Source: an uncultured beta proteobacterium
Lineage (GTDB): Bacteria; Pseudomonadota; Gammaproteobacteria; Burkholderiales; Burkholderiaceae_C
NCBI GenBank assembly: GCA_903927495.1
Contig: CAIYNH010000132.1
Coordinates: forward strand, 1 to 7,621
Direction: 5' to 3'
Length of the DNA stretch: 7,621 nt
The notes beneath the pieces were generated by a model that worked only from the letters and a program-made list of their open reading frames with translations, made no database searches and was not told the origin of the DNA. The stretch's first letter is position 1. Every line of letters begins with the position of its first letter. This document shows, in pieces, positions 4,978 through 7,621 of the stretch. Position numbers and translations under genes: made by a program.

Positions 4978-6110
4978 CAGTGAAAGGCGGCGCTGCCGCG
5001 ATTGAAAACTCGTGGCGACTGTTGGAGGCACAGCGCCGCGGGGATACCGCCATTGCAGCACTGAGCGTTCGGCAAATCCGCGAGCAACTCTCACTGGCGG
5101 TGGATCGGGTCATGAGCGAAGGCTCGCTGTATGACCCCGAGCTGGCGGCACTGGCCATCAAGCAAGCCAGTGGCGACTTGATGGAAGCGATATTTTTGTT
5201 GCGCGCCTACCGCACCACCTTGCCGCGCCTGGGATACAGCTCGCCGCTCGACACCGCCCGTATCGCACTGGTACGGCGCATCTCGGCGGCGTTTAAAGAG
5301 GTGCCGGGTGGCCAGTTGCTGGGTCCAACCTACGACTACACCCAGCGTCTGCTGGACTTCGCTCTCCTGGCCGAGGATGCCAGTGCAGACGCTGGGTGCA
5401 CTTCTGCCGTGCCGACTACAGCCGATGGTGTTGCGCCCACTGCAGCGCCTGCCGCTGCAGTTGACTTGCCCGCGCCTACTGTGCTCCGCATTAATGACCT
5501 GCTCAAGCGCGAAGGTCTGCTCGAAACTCCGCAACCGGCTGACTCTGCGCCACCGGGGGATATCACCCGGGACCCCTTGATGTTTCCGGCGGATCGGGCT
5601 TTGCGCCTTCAGGCTTTGGCGCGCGGCGACGAAGGCTGGCTGCTGGCCATGGGCTACTCCACCCAGCGTGGATACGCCAACTCGCACCCATTTGCAGGCG
5701 AAATTCGCCGGGGTTTTGTCAGCGTCGAGCTAGTGCCTGACGAGCTGGGTTTTGCGATCGACATTGGCGACCTGGAAGTTACCGAGTGCCAGATGATCAA
5801 CCAGTTCAGTGGCAGCCGCGAAGTACCGCCGCAGTTCACACAGGGCTACGGTCTGGCCTTTGGTGGTGCCGAGCGTAAGGCCATGGCCATGGCGCTGGTC
5901 GACCGCGCCTTGCGCGCCGATGAGTTGGGTGAACCGCGTGTAGCACCTGCGCAAGACGAAGAATTCGTGCTCTCGCATGCGGATAACGTGGAGGCATCTG
6001 GCTTTGTGCAGCATCTGAAGTTGCCACATTACGTGGACTTTCAGGCTGAGCTTGAACTGGTGCGCAAGCTGCGCGCGGACCACGCTGAGTCGAAAAAGGA
6101 GCTGGCATGA
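4968..6110 (+). CDS. phnI: PhnI, C-P lyase nucleosidase subunit
   Basis: PhnI is the large subunit of the core complex; with PhnG and PhnH it displaces adenine from ATP with phosphonate to give the 5'-triphosphoribosyl phosphonate. The 380-residue protein matches E. coli PhnI along its length: MYVAVKGG start, LAVDRVMSEG, GGQLLGPTYDYTQRLLDF, GYSTQRGYANSHPFAGEIRRG, and AQDEEFVLSHADNVEASGF. The HLKLPHY motif (His349, His354) corresponds to the His pair reported to bind zinc in the E. coli complex. It is about 26 residues longer than E. coli PhnI (354), mostly through an Ala/Pro/Thr-rich linker at about residues 135-173. The start is ATG 4968, with AAGGGAG six bases upstream and the family N-terminus; the same frame is open upstream but that part is overlap with phnH. 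The stop overlaps phnJ (ATGA). Confidence 0.96.
   Translation: MYVAVKGGAAAIENSWRLLEAQRRGDTAIAALSVRQIREQLSLAVDRVMSEGSLYDPELAALAIKQASGDLMEAIFLLRAYRTTLPRLGYSSPLDTARIALVRRISAAFKEVPGGQLLGPTYDYTQRLLDFALLAEDASADAGCTSAVPTTADGVAPTAAPAAAVDLPAPTVLRINDLLKREGLLETPQPADSAPPGDITRDPLMFPADRALRLQALARGDEGWLLAMGYSTQRGYANSHPFAGEIRRGFVSVELVPDELGFAIDIGDLEVTECQMINQFSGSREVPPQFTQGYGLAFGGAERKAMAMALVDRALRADELGEPRVAPAQDEEFVLSHADNVEASGFVQHLKLPHYVDFQAELELVRKLRADHAESKKELA
5440..5460. repeat. Inverted repeat inside the phnI linker
   Basis: CTGCAGCG (5440-5447) and CGCTGCAG (5453-5460) are exact reverse complements around a five-base loop. They encode part of the Ala/Pro-rich linker of PhnI. The likely cause is repeated Ala codons in a low-complexity insert; a role as an RNA hairpin is possible but not shown. 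Confidence 0.6.
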
Positions 6111-7012
6111 CTGACACCCATTACAACTTTGCGTTCTTGGACGAGCGCACCAAAAAACGCATCCGCCGCGCCCTGCTCAAAGCCGTCGCGGTGCCGGGCT
6201 ACCAGGTGCCGTTTGGCTCGCTTGAGATGCCTTTTGCATATGGCTGGGGCACGGGCGGTGTGCAGATCACGGCCAGCATCATTGGCTTGACGGATGTGCT
6301 CAAGGTGATTGACCAGGGTGCCGACGACACCACCAACGCGGTCAACATCCGGCGCTTTTTTGCCCGCACCACAGGCGTTGCCACCACCGATAAAACGCGC
6401 GAAGCCACGCTCATTCAGACGCGTCACCGGATCCCCGAAGTGCCACTGACCGAGGCGCACATTCTGGTCTATCAGGTGCCCATGCCCGAGCCATTGTCCA
6501 AGCTCGAACCCAGCCGGCGTGAGACCATCAAAATGCATGCCTTGAGCGAATATGGGTTGATGCATGTGCGCCTGTACGAAGACATTGCCCAACTCGGCGC
6601 CATTGCGCGAGCTTATGACTATCCTGTCATGGTGAATGAGCGCTATTTGATGTCGCCTTCGCCGATTCCGAAATTTGACAACCCCAAGATGCACATGAAC
6701 CCGGCGCTGCAGCTCTTTGGCGCGGGTCGTGAAAAGCGGTTGTACGCCATTCCACCTTATACGGCGGTGCGCAGTTTGGACTTTGAAGACCATCCGTTTG
6801 AGGTGCAACGCTGGGAACACGCTTGCGCGCTATGTGGTGCGGACCAAAGTTATCTGGATGAAATGATTGTCGATGATGCCGGCAGCCGCTTGTTTGTCTG
6901 CTCAGACAGCGACTATTGTGAGGAGCGTCGCACCGCAGGCCATGTGGGCACGCAGCAAGCGGTGACTTTGCACGATGTGCTGGCGCGGTCCTCTGAAGAG
7001 GAGGCTGCATGA
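6107..7012 (+). CDS. phnJ: PhnJ, radical-SAM carbon-phosphorus lyase
   Basis: PhnJ is the catalytic subunit that breaks the C-P bond of 5-phosphoribosyl 1-phosphonate by S-adenosylmethionine radical chemistry, releasing the alkane (methane from methylphosphonate) and 5-phosphoribosyl 1,2-cyclic phosphate. The 301-residue protein has the unusual PhnJ cluster pattern C-x2-C-x21-C-x5-C (Cys240, 243, 265, 271), the same spacing as E. coli Cys241, 244, 266 and 272. Gly31 in VPGYQVPFG corresponds to the E. coli glycyl-radical Gly32. Other conserved blocks are YGWGTGGVQ, DQGADDTTNAVNIRRFF, LIQTRHRIPE and PSPIPKFDNPKM. All known key residues are present, so the enzyme should be active. It is longer than E. 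coli PhnJ (281) by a C-terminal tail of about 20 residues ending SSEEEAA. AAGGAG at 6096-6101 precedes the ATG by five bases; the gene overlaps both neighbours by ATGA. Confidence 0.97.
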   Translation: MTDTHYNFAFLDERTKKRIRRALLKAVAVPGYQVPFGSLEMPFAYGWGTGGVQITASIIGLTDVLKVIDQGADDTTNAVNIRRFFARTTGVATTDKTREATLIQTRHRIPEVPLTEAHILVYQVPMPEPLSKLEPSRRETIKMHALSEYGLMHVRLYEDIAQLGAIARAYDYPVMVNERYLMSPSPIPKFDNPKMHMNPALQLFGAGREKRLYAIPPYTAVRSLDFEDHPFEVQRWEHACALCGADQSYLDEMIVDDAGSRLFVCSDSDYCEERRTAGHVGTQQAVTLHDVLARSSEEEAA

Positions 7013-7621
7013 AGCCGCCCGTGTTGCTGTCGGCACGCCAGGTCGGCAAGGCGTTTATGCACCAGGGGCAAGCGCGCTGGGCCTGCCGTGGTGTGAGTTT
7101 TGACCTTTACCCTGGCGAAGTGCTGGCCGTGGTGGGCGAATCCGGCTCGGGCAAAAGCACGTTGCTACGTTTGTTGGCGGCACGACACGCCTGTGACGAA
7201 GGTTCGATGCATTACGACATGCGCTCAGAATCAAACACACCCACTGGTGGACTGACCCCGCTGGCTGATTTGTCCGAGGCCCAACTGCGCTGGCTAGCCC
7301 GCACCGACTGGGGTTTTGTCGAGCAGCATGCCCGTGATGGTTTGCGTATGAACGTCTCAGGTGGCGCCAATGTGGGCGAGCGCCTGATGGCTTTGGGCGC
7401 ACGCCACTATGGCAAGCTGCGCAGTGAGGCTGTTGCATGGATGCAGCGCGTCGAGCTCGACACCCAGCGCATTGACGATCTTCCCGCCACCTACTCAGGT
7501 GGTATGCAGCAGCGCCTGCAAATTGCCCGCAATCTGGTGACCCACCCACGGCTGGTGTTCATGGACGAACCCACTACTGGCCTGGATGTGTCGGTGCAAG
7601 CCCGCCTGCTTGATTTGTTGC
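7009..7621 (+). CDS. phnK: PhnK, ABC-type ATPase of the C-P lyase complex (5' part)
   Basis: PhnK is an ABC-family ATPase that binds the PhnGHIJ core complex rather than a membrane transporter. About 204 residues of an expected 250 or so are visible before the right edge. Walker A is GESGSGKS at residues 43-50, the Q-loop is in WGFVEQH, the signature is SGGMQQR from residue 163, and Walker B is LVFMDEPT with Asp186-Glu187, followed by D-loop TGLDVS. The block QRLQIARNLVTHPRLVFMDEP and the region RDGLRMNVSGGANVGERLMALGARHYG are specific to PhnK among ABC ATPases. AGGAGG at 6999-7004 lies four bases before the ATG, which overlaps the phnJ stop (ATGA). The switch-loop His is outside the window; phnL is the expected next gene. 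Confidence 0.95.
   Translation, partial: MKPPVLLSARQVGKAFMHQGQARWACRGVSFDLYPGEVLAVVGESGSGKSTLLRLLAARHACDEGSMHYDMRSESNTPTGGLTPLADLSEAQLRWLARTDWGFVEQHARDGLRMNVSGGANVGERLMALGARHYGKLRSEAVAWMQRVELDTQRIDDLPATYSGGMQQRLQIARNLVTHPRLVFMDEPTTGLDVSVQARLLDLL

Noticed and set aside
6041..6820. 259-codon minus-strand open frame opposite phnJ
   Set aside because: It is antisense to phnJ, which has all catalytic residues; long antisense frames are common in GC-rich coding DNA.
7055..7549. 164-codon minus-strand open frame opposite phnK
   Set aside because: It is the complement of a well-conserved ABC ATPase and is rich in Arg, Pro and His, typical of a shadow frame.
1..7621. CRISPR array, tRNA, rRNA or complete insertion sequence
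   Set aside because: No regularly spaced repeats, RNA gene signatures or transposase coding sequence were seen on either strand.

Overview
The window is a phosphonate-degradation locus carrying most of a carbon-phosphorus (C-P) lyase pathway. The proteins are close in sequence to the well-studied E. coli Phn proteins. Base composition and protein style suggest a Gram-negative proteobacterium, most likely a betaproteobacterium of the Burkholderiales (possibly Comamonadaceae). That taxonomic call is inference: there is no rRNA or marker gene here.

Layout. Positions 1-2205 (+) hold the ABC importer: the 3' end of phnC (ATPase), phnD (periplasmic binding protein) and phnE (permease, starting at TTG). 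Positions 2206-2408 are a gene-free stretch between convergent transcription units. It holds a 66-bp imperfect palindrome starting three bases after the phnE stop, and a cluster of GTTCTA/TAGAAC repeats. Positions 2409-3752 (-) hold a two-gene unit read leftward: a DUF1045 / 2H-phosphoesterase-like protein, then phnN (ribose 1,5-bisphosphate phosphokinase). The two overlap by ATGA. As written, phnN is broken by a frameshift at a run of seven G. Positions 3753-3907 are the divergent control region, with two well-conserved Pho-box-like sites on opposite strands and sigma70-like -35 boxes placed back to back. From 3908 to the right edge (+) run phnG, phnH, phnI, phnJ and the start of phnK, every junction overlapping by 4 or 10 bases.

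How they work together. PhnCDE imports phosphonate. PhnG, H and I join it to the ribose of ATP. PhnJ, a radical-SAM enzyme with an intact Cys cluster, breaks the C-P bond and leaves 5-phosphoribosyl 1,2-cyclic phosphate. PhnK is the ATPase that docks on the core complex. In E. coli, PhnP opens the cyclic phosphate and PhnN then makes PRPP. No phnP is seen here; the DUF1045 protein, with two H-x-[T/S] motifs and translational coupling to phnN, is the natural candidate for that step. The Pho-box-like sites suggest control by phosphate starvation through PhoB.

This is mainly a known system. The parts worth a second look are the facing Pho boxes (one lying over the phnG start codon), the frameshifted phnN, the DUF1045-phnN pairing, and the unexplained repeats after phnE.
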